Part shown: positions 16,916-25,993 of the stretch, in pieces
How positions within the stretch are numbered: the first letter of the stretch is position 1
Layout: the number at the start of each line of letters is the position of its first letter
DNA from: an uncultured Croceitalea sp.
GTDB taxonomy: Bacteria; Bacteroidota; Bacteroidia; Flavobacteriales; Flavobacteriaceae
Reading direction: 5' to 3'
Length of the DNA stretch: 64,000 nucleotides
Assembly (NCBI GenBank): GCA_947494805.1
Contig: CANLWK010000001.1
Coordinates: forward strand, 1-64,000
The notes under the pieces: generated by a model
Told to the model about the DNA's origin: nothing
Databases searched by the model: none
Seen by the model: the letters and a program-made list of their open reading frames with translations, nothing else
Made by a program: the position numbers and the translations under genes

Positions 16916-16948
16916 AGCCATAGAAGAATGGCGTACTAACCAACTTCT

Positions 16949-18496
16949 TTAAAATTTGAAACTGACACCACTATAGACTCCTAGAGCATAGGGCCTGAAC
17001 TGACCAGCGGTCTCTGAAAAAGTATTTAATTGATATTTGAATATAGGCTCTAAATTCAACTGGACTTTGGGTGAAAACTTATAATTAAAACCTAGCCCAA
17101 TATTGGTGCTAAAATTGATGCTATTGGCGTTATTGGCCTCACCCATGGTAGTTATCAAACTTTCATCTGCAGATTCTAAAGACACATTACTATCTACCAA
17201 AAACAATGAACTGATACCCCCAATAACATTAACCCCAAATTTTTTGTCAATTAATGCGTAGTTCAATTCAAGAGGAACTTCTAAATAGCCAAGTTGCTGT
17301 ATCATTCTACCCTCTAAACGGCCCGTGCTGCTGGTCAAAAACTCAGGATTGTCAGCGGAAGCATTCGGCGCGTTAGACTTGCTCTCGACCACCAAATTTC
17401 GAGATGACGCGGTATAATTGATATTGTCTATCAACGCACTCGTAGAACCATCTAAAGAAGATGAGAACAGTACATCATTGGTGTCGTAGCCAAAATCTAC
17501 TTTATGTAATCCGGAACGGATACTTAGCTTCTTGGTGACTTCATATGAAACGACTACGCCATAGCTTAGATTGACATTTCCTGATTTTGAGTTCGGAGAA
17601 AAATCTGAATGTATGGGAGAGCCCTGACCAATGGCATCAAAATAGACTGGAGCTACCGAAGGACCCATGGCCCATCTATTATCCATCAAATCTGCTTGGG
17701 CAATTTGCTCTTCTTCATTCTTTAATTGTTCTTCAATGGCATCGTAAATAGATTTTTTATCGTCTTGCTCTTGCTGCGCAACCTTTTGTTTTTTGACATT
17801 TTCATCAAAAATTGCTCTGTTGGGTTTAAGAATGGTATCTGCGGCTTGTTGTGTATTGTCGGCAACTGCGTTTTCTGGCTTTGTCTTATCGAATGAATCG
17901 TTTTGGATCTCATCATCTTTTTTAACATTTGTTTCTGCTATTGCCTGTGTACCTTTCTTGTAGACAGTGGGCAAAACTGTACGGTTGCCATCTTTTTGTA
18001 TACTGTTATCATTTTTAGCGAGTTTGGTCTCCCGGGCTTTTTCTTGTAATGCGCCCTTTTCAATCAAAACATTGTTCGTTTTTTCACTTTTAACTAAAGC
18101 TTCATGTGACTGTTTTTCATTTCGTTCTGAAGCTGATGTTTTTTCTGTATCGTGCGATGTTAGTTCGGTTTCGGTATTTGGTTGCGTTTGTTCTAATAGC
18201 TGTGGTTCCTTGTTTATGGAATCATTCGTATGGGTTTCTTTATCGACCTGTTCTGTATTGCGGTCGGTGACAGTGTTTGTATTTGGCAAATTCTCCTTTT
18301 CAAAAGGATTGGCTACATAAAGTAGTATTGCCAACAATGCGGCAACACCACCCAATTGCCACCAGATTGGTATGATACGCTTCTTCTGTTTCTTTTCTAA
18401 AGAAGCTTCAATAGCTGCCCAGACCTTTTGGTCCGGCACTTCAGAAAAGTCCGAGAACTTTTCTTGAAACAGCTTATCTAAATTTCTTTTTTCCAT
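16949..18496 (-). CDS. Probable dual membrane-spanning anti-sigma factor with outer-membrane beta barrel
   Basis: A 515-residue protein with three parts. Residues 1-40 are a charged cytoplasmic segment (LFQEKFSDFSEVPDQKVWAA). One inner-membrane helix follows (about 43-62, WWQLGGVAALLAILLYVAN). Residues 65-290 form a low-complexity linker rich in Thr, Glu, Lys, Asn and Gln. From about 295 to the end lies an outer-membrane beta barrel ending in Phe (GVSFKF). There is no cleavable signal peptide. The ECF sigma gene ends 10 bp upstream, so an N-terminal anti-sigma role is likely. This layout corresponds to the dual membrane-spanning anti-sigma factors (Dma) reported in Bacteroides, linked there to vesiculation. 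The assignment is by architecture only. Confidence 0.8.
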   Translation of the reverse strand: MEKRNLDKLFQEKFSDFSEVPDQKVWAAIEASLEKKQKKRIIPIWWQLGGVAALLAILLYVANPFEKENLPNTNTVTDRNTEQVDKETHTNDSINKEPQLLEQTQPNTETELTSHDTEKTSASERNEKQSHEALVKSEKTNNVLIEKGALQEKARETKLAKNDNSIQKDGNRTVLPTVYKKGTQAIAETNVKKDDEIQNDSFDKTKPENAVADNTQQAADTILKPNRAIFDENVKKQKVAQQEQDDKKSIYDAIEEQLKNEEEQIAQADLMDNRWAMGPSVAPVYFDAIGQGSPIHSDFSPNSKSGNVNLSYGVVVSYEVTKKLSIRSGLHKVDFGYDTNDVLFSSSLDGSTSALIDNINYTASSRNLVVESKSNAPNASADNPEFLTSSTGRLEGRMIQQLGYLEVPLELNYALIDKKFGVNVIGGISSLFLVDSNVSLESADESLITTMGEANNANSINFSTNIGLGFNYKFSPKVQLNLEPIFKYQLNTFSETAGQFRPYALGVYSGVSFKF

Positions 18497-18506
18497 TCTT
18501 AACTAC

Positions 18507-19037
18507 TTAAGCAATGTTTATATTTTCTTTTTCAATTTTTTCTTTTAAAATCATTCTGGCTCTCGCCAAATTTGATTTTGATGTGCCTGTTGACGTGCCG
18601 AGCATTTCACTTATTTCTTTATGTGAGTAACCATCCATCACATAAAGATTAAAGGTTAATCTATATTTATTGGGGAGTTCTTGTATGTATCCCAAAAGGG
18701 TTTTTAGGCTGATATCGGTACTTTCATATTCCACATCGATCACCTCTCCAAAATTCTCGGAGACAACATCAAGATGCCGTTGCTTGCGATATTTTTGTAG
18801 TACGGTATTTACAGTTATCCTTTTCATCCACCCCTCAAAAGAACCTTTAAAGTTGTATTGACCTATTTTTTCGTAGATGGTCATAAAACTATCGTGAAGA
18901 TTATCTTCAGCCTCCGTTTTATTGCGTGAATACTTAAGGCACATTCCAAAAAGAGTACTGGCATACCTGCGGTACAACTCTTCTTGAGCCTTTCGTCTTC
19001 CTTTTTTACAATTATCTATGAGTTCTTCAATACTCAA
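18507..19037 (-). CDS. RNA polymerase ECF-type sigma factor
   Basis: A 176-residue ECF sigma. Region 2 has EAEDNLHDSFMTIYEKIGQY and GSFEGWMKRITVNTVLQKYR. Region 4 has the helix-turn-helix HKEISEMLGTSTGTSKSNLA. It is located between a small lipoprotein gene (34 bp upstream) and the dual-membrane protein gene (10 bp downstream). All three are on the minus strand, presumably in one operon from the ECF-like promoter at 19519. The sigma probably controls that promoter itself (autoregulation), which is inference. Confidence 0.92.
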   Translation of the reverse strand: MSIEELIDNCKKGRRKAQEELYRRYASTLFGMCLKYSRNKTEAEDNLHDSFMTIYEKIGQYNFKGSFEGWMKRITVNTVLQKYRKQRHLDVVSENFGEVIDVEYESTDISLKTLLGYIQELPNKYRLTFNLYVMDGYSHKEISEMLGTSTGTSKSNLARARMILKEKIEKENINIA

Positions 19038-19070
19038 ATCGTTGGCCAGTTTATAAACTTCTATTAAAGA

Positions 19071-19499
19071 CTAATTGACCTCTTTCGGTTCTACAGGGAC
19101 CATATACTCGACATATTGAGGCTCGTCATTCTCGTTGGAGCCTGTATAAAACCGAAAATGGTAGGTAAAAGTTTCAAGAGGCTGAAACCGCAATATTGCT
19201 TTGACCTCATCATCGGTCTCAGAACAGGTGTCTTTGGTTAAATAAGAACCTATGGCTACAATATCACGCCGGTTTGCTTCATTACTTGAAACGTCAAAAT
19301 CGTAAAAAAAAGTACAATCATCAGCTCTGCGGTACGTAACTTCAATTTGGTGTATGGCGTTTTGGGTGAATACCTCGGGCATATCTGCAGAAATTACCTC
19401 AAGGGTAACGAACTGAAAATTTTCGTCCGATTCAATATCACATCCAAAAAACAAAAAGATAGAAACCGTCGCTACAACTGTAGCTATACTCTTCCTCAT
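19071..19499 (-). CDS. Small lipoprotein in the second ECF sigma operon
   Basis: A 142-residue lipoprotein with lipobox FFGC (Cys near 18, RKSIATVVATVSIFLFFGC). Three more Cys residues in the mature part (DDCTFFYDF, KDTCSET) could form disulfides. The fold looks beta-sandwich-like. The family is not recognised. A longer frame begins at 19532, but the ECF-like promoter overlaps that extension region, and the ATG at 19499 gives a proper signal peptide. It is the first gene of the operon with the sigma and dual-membrane protein, so it may be part of the sensing of the outer membrane. Confidence 0.75.
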   Translation of the reverse strand: MRKSIATVVATVSIFLFFGCDIESDENFQFVTLEVISADMPEVFTQNAIHQIEVTYRRADDCTFFYDFDVSSNEANRRDIVAIGSYLTKDTCSETDDEVKAILRFQPLETFTYHFRFYTGSNENDEPQYVEYMVPVEPKEVN

Positions 19500-19518
19500 A
19501 ATAATTTCCTTTAACACC

Positions 19519-19548
19519 CAATAGATGAGCAAATGTTGCCCGGGTTGC
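19519..19548 (-). promoter_or_regulatory. ECF-like promoter of the lipoprotein-sigma-Dma operon
   Basis: On the minus strand GCAACC (19548-19543), a 15-bp spacer and CATCTATTG (19527-19519). The same two blocks with a 14-bp spacer occur at 20646-20674. An AACC-type -35 and a short -10 with this spacing are typical for ECF sigma factors. It ends 19 bp before the ATG at 19499. Confidence 0.5.
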
Positions 19549-19583
19549 GTTTTTAAGGATAGTTTAAGGGAAAAGCGAAAAAA

Positions 19584-20591
19584 TTAAGCTTTGACAGCTT
19601 TGATAGCTTCTCTGATTTTGCCCTCTAATTCTTCAGATAGTTCTGGATTATCTTCCAGCAGTCCTTTAACGGCATCACGCCCTTGACCTAGCTTGGTATC
19701 GCCATAGCTGAACCATGACCCACTCTTTTTGACTATTTCATAAGCCACGCCCAGGTCAAGAATCTCGCCTACCTTAGAGATACCCTCACCGTACATAATG
19801 TCGAATTCTGCAGTTTTAAATGGGGGAGCGACCTTGTTTTTAACCACTTTTACACGGGTTTTGTTCCCCAACACTTCACCATCAGTGCTTTTAATTTGTG
19901 TGGAGCGGCGAATATCTAAACGTACCGAAGCATAGAATTTTAAGGCATTACCTCCGGTAGTTGTTTCCGGATTACCGAACATCACGCCTATTTTTTCACG
20001 CAATTGATTGATAAAGATAACGGTACAATGGGTTTTGCTAATGGTTGAGGTCAATTTTCGCAATGCTTGAGACATTAAACGTGCGTGCAGCCCCATTTTT
20101 GAATCCCCCATTTCACCTTCAATTTCGCTTTTAGGAGTCAAGGCAGCTACAGAATCAATAATTACAATATCAATGGCGCCTGAGCGAATCAGATTATCGG
20201 TAATCTCCAATGCCTGTTCTCCATGGTCGGGTTGAGAGATGATAAGGTTATCTATATCGACGCCCAATTTTTTGGCGTAAAAACGGTCAAAAGCATGTTC
20301 CGCATCAATAAATGCGGCAATGCCACCGGCTTTTTGAGCCTCTGCAATGGCATGGAGGGTCAAGGTGGTTTTACCTGATGATTCCGGACCATAAATTTCG
20401 ATGACCCGACCTCTGGGGTAGCCACTCACGCCCAATGCGATATCCAAGCCCAAAGAGCCCGATGGAATGACCTCTACGTCTTCAACAACGCTGTCACCCA
20501 TTTTCATCACGGCACCCTTGCCATAGGTTTTATCCAGTTTATCTAAAGTTAATTTTAATGCTTTTAATTTTGCTTCGTTCTCGTTAGCCAT
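19584..20591 (-). CDS. recA: Recombinase RecA
   Basis: A 335-residue RecA, the ATP-dependent strand-exchange protein of homologous recombination. Walker A is GPESSGKTT near residue 69. The Walker B-like strand is [12 protein letters not shown]. The DNA-binding L2 region is readable ([20 protein letters not shown]). Start and length are standard; the C-terminal acidic tail is short. No SOS box was identified upstream. The gene is divergent from trhO, separated by 275 bp that hold a tiny open frame, a strong hairpin and an ECF-like promoter motif. Confidence 0.98.
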   Translation of the reverse strand: MANENEAKLKALKLTLDKLDKTYGKGAVMKMGDSVVEDVEVIPSGSLGLDIALGVSGYPRGRVIEIYGPESSGKTTLTLHAIAEAQKAGGIAAFIDAEHAFDRFYAKKLGVDIDNLIISQPDHGEQALEITDNLIRSGAIDIVIIDSVAALTPKSEIEGEMGDSKMGLHARLMSQALRKLTSTISKTHCTVIFINQLREKIGVMFGNPETTTGGNALKFYASVRLDIRRSTQIKSTDGEVLGNKTRVKVVKNKVAPPFKTAEFDIMYGEGISKVGEILDLGVAYEIVKKSGSWFSYGDTKLGQGRDAVKGLLEDNPELSEELEGKIREAIKAVKA

Positions 20592-20645
20592 TTTTCTAAA
20601 ATTAGACGACTAAAATACCACTTCTTATGCATTTAGAACGAATAC

Positions 20646-20674
20646 GCAACCTTTTTAAATATGACCATCTATTG
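20646..20674 (+). promoter_or_regulatory. ECF-like promoter motif upstream of a leader and trhO
   Basis: GCAACC (20646-20651), a 14-bp spacer and CATCTATTG (20666-20674) repeat the blocks of the ECF operon promoter at 19519-19548. It points toward the small leader frame at 20742 and trhO. Confidence 0.4.
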
Positions 20675-20741
20675 AATAGCTAATTCACATATACATAGCT
20701 TTTCTTAAAGTTATAGACTCGCCTTTAACGACTTTTTATCT

Positions 20742-20783
20742 ATGAAAAAGGAACAATGGTGGTCGATGGGCACCCCGAGCTGA
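20742..20783 (+). CDS. Possible 13-codon leader peptide
   Basis: ATG at 20742 opens a frame of 13 codons, MKKEQWWSMGTPS, with the TGA at 20781-20783 in the loop of the strong hairpin 20766-20793. Two adjacent Trp codons lie just before the hairpin. This may be a leader peptide in an attenuator, or a chance frame. It is too short to judge by composition. Confidence 0.3.
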   Translation: MKKEQWWSMGTPS

Positions 20784-20793
20784 GGGTGCCCAT
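20766..20793 (+). other. Perfect 10-bp hairpin upstream of trhO
   Basis: ATGGGCACCC (20766-20775) pairs perfectly with GGGTGCCCAT (20784-20793) around CGAGCTGA. Only TTTGTTTA follows, so it is at most a weak terminator. It could be an attenuator stem, an mRNA stabiliser or part of a small RNA. Confidence 0.6.
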
Positions 20794-20866
20794 TTGTTTA
20801 GAAACACTATTTTTGCCCCAGAAAATAATTACATTAATTCTTTTAACTTAAAACTATTGGTATAGC

Positions 20867-21898
20867 ATGCAACTGTACAATACATTAAGTGCCAAAGAAA
20901 GAGAGCAGCTCATTGAAGATGCTGGACAAGAACGCTTGACCATTTCTTTCTATAAATATGCGCACGTTAAGAACACTACGATTTTTAGAAACCACCTTTT
21001 TATCCATTGGAATGAACTCGATGTGCTCGGGCGTATTTACGTTGCCAATGAGGGCATAAACGCGCAATTGTCAGTGCCAGCTGATAATTTTTTGGCTTTT
21101 AAAAGACATTTGGACAGCATTGTTTTTTTAGAAAACGTACGCCTTAACATAGCTGTTGAACAAGACAACAAATCGTTCTTGAAACTAAAGGTGAAAGTGC
21201 GGCATAAAATTGTTGCAGATGGACTGAACGATGAGACTTTTGACGTGACCAACAAGGGGGTACATGTCAATGCCGAAACATTCAATGAACTCATTGAAGA
21301 CCCTAATACCGTATTGGTCGATATGCGCAATCACTACGAAAGTGAGATTGGCCATTTTAAAAATGCGGTCACACCCGATGTTGACACTTTTCGTGATTCA
21401 TTGGATATTATTGAAGAAGACCTTTCAGCGCACAAAGAAGATAAAAAACTTGTCATGTACTGTACCGGGGGCATTCGCTGTGAAAAAGCAAGTGCCTACT
21501 ATAGACATAAAGGCTTTAAGCAGGTATACCAGCTTGAGGGGGGTATTATTGAATACACGCGACAGGTGAAAGCCAAAAACCTTGAGAACAAGTTTTTGGG
21601 AAAAAACTTTGTGTTTGACCACCGTCGCGGCGAACGCATTTCTGAAGATATCATTTCAAATTGCCATCAGTGCGGAAAACCTTGTGATACCCATGTCAAT
21701 TGCGCCAATGAAGCATGCCATTTGCTTTTCATTCAATGTGCAGACTGCGCCGCTGCCATGAACGAATGCTGTTCTGATGATTGCAAAAGTGTACATGCGC
21801 TTCCGTTTGAAGAGCAGAAGAAACTGCGCAAAGGGAAACATGCCAGCAACAAAATCTTTAAAAAAGGGAGGTCACCTGTTCTAAAATTTAAAAAGTAA
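20867..21898 (+). CDS. trhO: tRNA uridine(34) hydroxylase, rhodanese family
   Basis: A 343-residue protein of the YceA/TrhO family, which makes 5-hydroxyuridine at wobble position 34 of tRNA with oxygen. N-terminal acylphosphatase-like domain (about 25-95), then a rhodanese domain (about 135-235) with the active-site loop CTGGIRCEKA. The C-terminal part is Cys-rich (CHQCGKPC, CANEACH, CADC, CCSDDC), suggesting a zinc or metal-binding module. Length agrees with the longer form of the family. A TATTTTTG element at 20808-20815 may be its promoter. Confidence 0.9.
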   Translation: MQLYNTLSAKEREQLIEDAGQERLTISFYKYAHVKNTTIFRNHLFIHWNELDVLGRIYVANEGINAQLSVPADNFLAFKRHLDSIVFLENVRLNIAVEQDNKSFLKLKVKVRHKIVADGLNDETFDVTNKGVHVNAETFNELIEDPNTVLVDMRNHYESEIGHFKNAVTPDVDTFRDSLDIIEEDLSAHKEDKKLVMYCTGGIRCEKASAYYRHKGFKQVYQLEGGIIEYTRQVKAKNLENKFLGKNFVFDHRRGERISEDIISNCHQCGKPCDTHVNCANEACHLLFIQCADCAAAMNECCSDDCKSVHALPFEEQKKLRKGKHASNKIFKKGRSPVLKFKK

Positions 21899-21929
21899 CA
21901 TTTAGCGGCAGTTTAAATTATGCTATCTT

Positions 21930-21937
21930 TACTTTTG
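21930..21937 (+). promoter_or_regulatory. Promoter -7 element of ricT
   Basis: An exact TACTTTTG match lies 63 bp before the start codon. No clear TTG is found in the -33 region. Confidence 0.45.
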
Positions 21938-22000
21938 AGTTAATATGAACCTTTTTTAGTAACGGTCTTGATGAACCGATGCTAAATCAAGATATACGAT

Positions 22001-23170
22001 ATGGGATGTAGCAGTTGTTCAACCGGTAAGGATGGACAACCGCGTGGATGCAAGAACAATGGTACTTGTGGCACTGATGGTTGTAACAAGCTTACGGTTT
22101 TTGATTGGCTTTCGAACATGTCGCTTCCGAATGGGCAAAAACCCTTTGATTGCGTCGAAGTCCGCTTTAAAAACAGCAGAAAAGAATTTTTCCGAAATAC
22201 CGAAAACCTTTCTTTATCTATTGGAGATGTGGTTGCCACTCAGGCAAAGTCAGGGCATGACGTTGGTATGGTAACCCTGACAGGCGAGTTGGTCAAGGTA
22301 CAGATGAAAAAGAAAAAAGTTTCTGCTGAAGACAAAGAATTGCCCAAAATCTATAGAAAAGCCTCACAACGGGACATTGATATTTGGCAAAAATGTCGCG
22401 ATAAAGAAGAAGAGATAAAGAAACGTTCAAGAGAGATTGCCATTTCTTTAAAATTGCAAATGAAGCTCAGCGATGTAGAATTTCAAGGCGATGGCTCAAA
22501 AGCAACTTTCTACTACACGGCAGAAGAGCGCGTTGATTTTCGTCAGCTCATCAAAGATATGGCAAAGGCGTTCAGCATACGTATTGAGATGCGTCAAATC
22601 GGTTACCGGCAAGAAGCGCAACGTCTGGGAGGTATTGGTTCATGTGGCAGAGAGCTTTGCTGCTCAACATGGCTTACCGATTTCAGATCGGTCAGTACGG
22701 CTTCTGCACGATACCAACAGTTGGCATTGAATCCGCAGAAATTGGCAGGGCAATGCGGCAAGTTGAAGTGCTGCTTGAACTATGAGCTCGACATGTATTT
22801 AGAGGCCTTAAAAGACTTTCCTTCACAAGACAGCAAGCTACAGACAGAAAAGGGTATAGCCTTTTGCCAAAAGACAGATATCTTCAAAGAAATGTTATGG
22901 TTTTCGTACAAAAATGACCCCGCAAACTGGCATGCGTTGCATAAAGACCAGGTGTTGGAAATTCTTGAAATCAACAAAGCGAACAAAAAAGTTGCAAGCC
23001 TTGAAATGTATGCAACAGAGTATGGCATTCCTGAAGAGAAATTGGTCTTTGAGAATGTTGTCGGGCAAGACAGCTTAAATCGTTTTGATAAACCTAAAAA
23101 GCGGAACAACAAACGGAGAAAGAAAAAACGAAGGCCCAACAACAAAAAAGCAGCAGCAAAAAATGGTTAA
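22001..23170 (+). CDS. ricT: PSP1 domain protein, RicT/YaaT homologue
   Basis: A 389-residue cytoplasmic protein of the PSP1 family. An N-terminal Cys cluster (MGCSSCS, CKNNGTCGTDGC) leads into the PSP1 core (about 45-260). The core includes the conserved GGIGSCGRELCCSTWL and AGQCGKLKCCLNYE segments. In Bacillus subtilis, RicT with RicA and RicF forms an Fe-S-binding complex involved in RNase Y-dependent mRNA maturation. In Bacteroidota the role is unknown, but the Cys pattern suggests Fe-S binding. The C-terminal tail is strongly basic (KKRNNKRRKKKRRPNNKK). gldH overlaps by 8 nt. Confidence 0.85.
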   Translation: MGCSSCSTGKDGQPRGCKNNGTCGTDGCNKLTVFDWLSNMSLPNGQKPFDCVEVRFKNSRKEFFRNTENLSLSIGDVVATQAKSGHDVGMVTLTGELVKVQMKKKKVSAEDKELPKIYRKASQRDIDIWQKCRDKEEEIKKRSREIAISLKLQMKLSDVEFQGDGSKATFYYTAEERVDFRQLIKDMAKAFSIRIEMRQIGYRQEAQRLGGIGSCGRELCCSTWLTDFRSVSTASARYQQLALNPQKLAGQCGKLKCCLNYELDMYLEALKDFPSQDSKLQTEKGIAFCQKTDIFKEMLWFSYKNDPANWHALHKDQVLEILEINKANKKVASLEMYATEYGIPEEKLVFENVVGQDSLNRFDKPKKRNNKRRKKKRRPNNKKAAAKNG

Positions 23171-23645
23171 GAAAATCCTCTTTATCTTGGCATTTTTGGT
23201 GATGGTTTCTTGTGAGACCAATATGGTTTTCTCAGAGTACCGTAACCTGAGCAATGGGGCATGGCAAATGAAAGATACCGTTGCCTTCAAATTTTCGACG
23301 GTTGACACCATTTCGGTACACGACGTTTTTATCAATGTGCGCAATGACAACCAATACCAGTTCAGTAATTTGTTTTTGATTACAGAACTTGGGTTTCCAA
23401 GTGGAGAAACCGTTGTTGATACCTTGGAATATGAGATGGCGTTACCTGACGGTTCATGGCTGGGCAAAGGGGTGGGCAGCATCAAAGAAAATAAATTGTG
23501 GCTTCGTGAAAACATCGTTTTTCCTGATTCGGGCGTATATAATTTTAAGATTTCACATGCCATGCGTGAAAATGGCCAAGTTCAAGGTGTGAACGAACTT
23601 GAAGGAATCACTGATATAGGCATTCAAATTGAAAAAACACAGTAA
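23163..23645 (+). CDS. gldH: Gliding motility lipoprotein GldH
   Basis: A 160-residue lipoprotein required for gliding in Flavobacterium johnsoniae. Signal peptide and lipobox are MVKKILFILAFLVMVSC with Cys at 17. The mature domain (about 20-160) has the family pattern NLSNGAWQMKDTVAFKF and ALPDGSWLGKGVGSIKEN. The frame is open further upstream to 23085, but that part is inside ricT and lacks a signal peptide, so 23163 is the start. It overlaps ricT by 8 nt and is followed 5 bp later by the penicillin-binding protein gene. Confidence 0.93.
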   Translation: MVKKILFILAFLVMVSCETNMVFSEYRNLSNGAWQMKDTVAFKFSTVDTISVHDVFINVRNDNQYQFSNLFLITELGFPSGETVVDTLEYEMALPDGSWLGKGVGSIKENKLWLRENIVFPDSGVYNFKISHAMRENGQVQGVNELEGITDIGIQIEKTQ

Positions 23646-23650
23646 TCCCC

Positions 23651-25984
23651 ATGGCACAGGCTAAAAAGAAGCAGAAAAAGAAAAACAGCAATTTTAGGTT
23701 CATCAAATGGTTCTGGATTTTGTTTGCATCCGGAGTTTTGTTTGCGGCATCCATCTTTTTATTGGCATCTTGGGGTGCTTTTGGAGACATGCCAACATTT
23801 GAAAGATTGGAGAATCCGCAAACCAATTTGGCCACAGAGTTTATTTCTTCCGACGGAGAGACTCTGGGTAAATTATATCTGGATGATAACAGAACGCCAG
23901 TTTCTTTTGAACAGCTTCCCCTAAACTTAGTTAATGCTCTTGTTGCTACGGAAGATGCAAGATATTATGATCATGCGGGTATTGATGCAAGAGGAACAAT
24001 GAGAGCTTTTATGTTTTTGGGAAGAAGGGGGGGCGCCAGCACCATTTCTCAACAACTTTCGAAACAATTATTTACGGTTGAAAGGAATGTAAACATTTTT
24101 GAAAGGGTTATTCAGAAAATAAAAGAATGGATTATTGCAATACGTCTTGAAAGACAATATACCAAAGAAGAAATCATAGCCATGTATCTCAACATCTATG
24201 ATTTTGGATATGCTGCTGATGGCATTCGGTCGGCCTCCCGAATTTATTTTGGAAAAGAACCTGTTGATTTGAGGACCGAAGAATCTGCGATGCTTGTTGG
24301 CATGCTTAAAAACTCTTCGCTGTTCAATCCCTTACGAAGGGAAGAAATGGTATTGAACCGACGTAATACGGTTTTGGGACAGATGGCGAAGTATGATTAC
24401 ATTACCGAAGAAGAAAAAGATTCTTTACAGGGTCTTGAGATGGATTTGAACTTTAGTCCTGAATCACATCGTGAAGGTTTGGCCACCTATTTCAGAATGC
24501 ACATGCAAAAATGGTTAAACCGTTGGGTTGACGAGAACCCAAAACCAGATGGCGAGAAATACAACATTTATTTAGACGGCCTCAAGATCTACACTACGAT
24601 AGACTCACGTATGCAGAAAAACGCTGAACAGGCAGTAGAGGCCCACATGAAACGACTGCAGGCAGAGTTTTTTGTACAGAATACAAAAGAGCGAAATCCT
24701 ACAACACCGTTTTTAGATCTTGAAACGTTTGAAATTGACAATATCATGGAGCGGGCCATGAAGACATCGCAGCGATGGCGTGCATTGAAACGTCAAGGTG
24801 TTTCAGAAAATGAGATTCGGGCATCGTTCCGAAAAGAAACTGAGATGACCGTGTTTGACTGGAATAGCGACTCGTTTGAAAAAGACACAGTGATGACGCC
24901 TATGGATTCCATTCGGTATTATAAAACTTTTTTGCGCACGGCGATGATGTCCATGGAACCACAGACAGGCCATGTAAAGGCATGGGTCGGCGGTGTTGAT
25001 TACAAACACTTTCAATATGACAATGTCATTCAAGGCTCTCGTCAGGCAGGATCTACCTTTAAACCTTTTGTCTATGCAGCTGCCATTGATCAATTGCGAT
25101 ATTCACCATGTGATTCGCTGCCCGATACGCAGTATTGTATTGAACCCCTGAAGCATGGTAATCCTGAAGCTTGGTGCCCTAAAAATTCTGATGGTAAATA
25201 TTCAGGCAAAAAACGAACGTTAAAAAATGCCTTAGCCAATTCAGTGAATACTATTACTGCACAATTGATAGACAAAGTGGGTCCGGGATCTGTTGCCGCC
25301 ATTGCAAAAGATATGGGAATGACCCGTGAAATTCTTGAAGTACCAGCGATAGCACTGGGGGTTCCAGAAGTTAACGTATATGAGATGGTAGGAGCTTATG
25401 GCACCTTTGCAAACCAAGGGGTATATGTAAAACCGGTAATGGTCACTCGAATTGAAGATAAGAACGGTACGGTTTTGTATGAGTATGTACCCGAAACCAA
25501 AGACGTATTGAGTAAAGACGTAGCCTATGCTATGGTAAATCTGATGGAAGGTGTTACCGGAGGTGGTTCTGGTGGTCGATTAAGACATACTTTTGCTAAG
25601 AATCAAGATGTATATAAAGAAATAATTACAGGATATCCGTATCAAATGACCAACCCTATTGCCGGAAAAACAGGTACGACACAAAACCAAAGCGACGGGT
25701 GGTTTATGGGTATGGTGCCCAATTTGGTCACTGGTGTTTGGGTCGGTGGGGAAGAAAGAGCTACTCACTTTTCCAGAACACTTTACGGACAAGGTGCGTC
25801 TATGGCCTTGCCTATTTGGGCACTTTATATGAAGTCAAATTATGCTGATGAAGCGTTGGATGTTTCAAAGGAAGCTTTTGAAAAGCCCAAGAACTTATCT
25901 ATTAATGTCGATTGTACCAAAATCATTAAAGAAATGAAGCAAGACATTGATACTGAAGATGATTTAGAAGATTTAGATTTTTAG
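23651..25984 (+). CDS. Class A penicillin-binding protein (PBP1A type)
   Basis: A 777-residue bifunctional peptidoglycan synthase. One N-terminal membrane helix (about 18-40). The glycosyltransferase 51 domain (about 65-240) has EDARYYDHAGID with the catalytic Glu and GGASTISQQLSKQLF. The transpeptidase domain (about 430-720) has the active-site Ser 468 in S-T-F-K, then ANSVNT (SxN) and GKTGTT (KTG). Length is typical. It polymerises and crosslinks glycan in the periplasm. It is encoded 5 bp after gldH, an arrangement common in Flavobacteriia. Confidence 0.95.
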   Translation: MAQAKKKQKKKNSNFRFIKWFWILFASGVLFAASIFLLASWGAFGDMPTFERLENPQTNLATEFISSDGETLGKLYLDDNRTPVSFEQLPLNLVNALVATEDARYYDHAGIDARGTMRAFMFLGRRGGASTISQQLSKQLFTVERNVNIFERVIQKIKEWIIAIRLERQYTKEEIIAMYLNIYDFGYAADGIRSASRIYFGKEPVDLRTEESAMLVGMLKNSSLFNPLRREEMVLNRRNTVLGQMAKYDYITEEEKDSLQGLEMDLNFSPESHREGLATYFRMHMQKWLNRWVDENPKPDGEKYNIYLDGLKIYTTIDSRMQKNAEQAVEAHMKRLQAEFFVQNTKERNPTTPFLDLETFEIDNIMERAMKTSQRWRALKRQGVSENEIRASFRKETEMTVFDWNSDSFEKDTVMTPMDSIRYYKTFLRTAMMSMEPQTGHVKAWVGGVDYKHFQYDNVIQGSRQAGSTFKPFVYAAAIDQLRYSPCDSLPDTQYCIEPLKHGNPEAWCPKNSDGKYSGKKRTLKNALANSVNTITAQLIDKVGPGSVAAIAKDMGMTREILEVPAIALGVPEVNVYEMVGAYGTFANQGVYVKPVMVTRIEDKNGTVLYEYVPETKDVLSKDVAYAMVNLMEGVTGGGSGGRLRHTFAKNQDVYKEIITGYPYQMTNPIAGKTGTTQNQSDGWFMGMVPNLVTGVWVGGEERATHFSRTLYGQGASMALPIWALYMKSNYADEALDVSKEAFEKPKNLSINVDCTKIIKEMKQDIDTEDDLEDLDF

Positions 25985-25993
25985 CAATGAACC

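Noticed and set aside
23085-23162. Longer start of gldH at 23085
   Set aside because: The extension lies in ricT, is strongly basic and removes the lipoprotein signal peptide from the N terminus.
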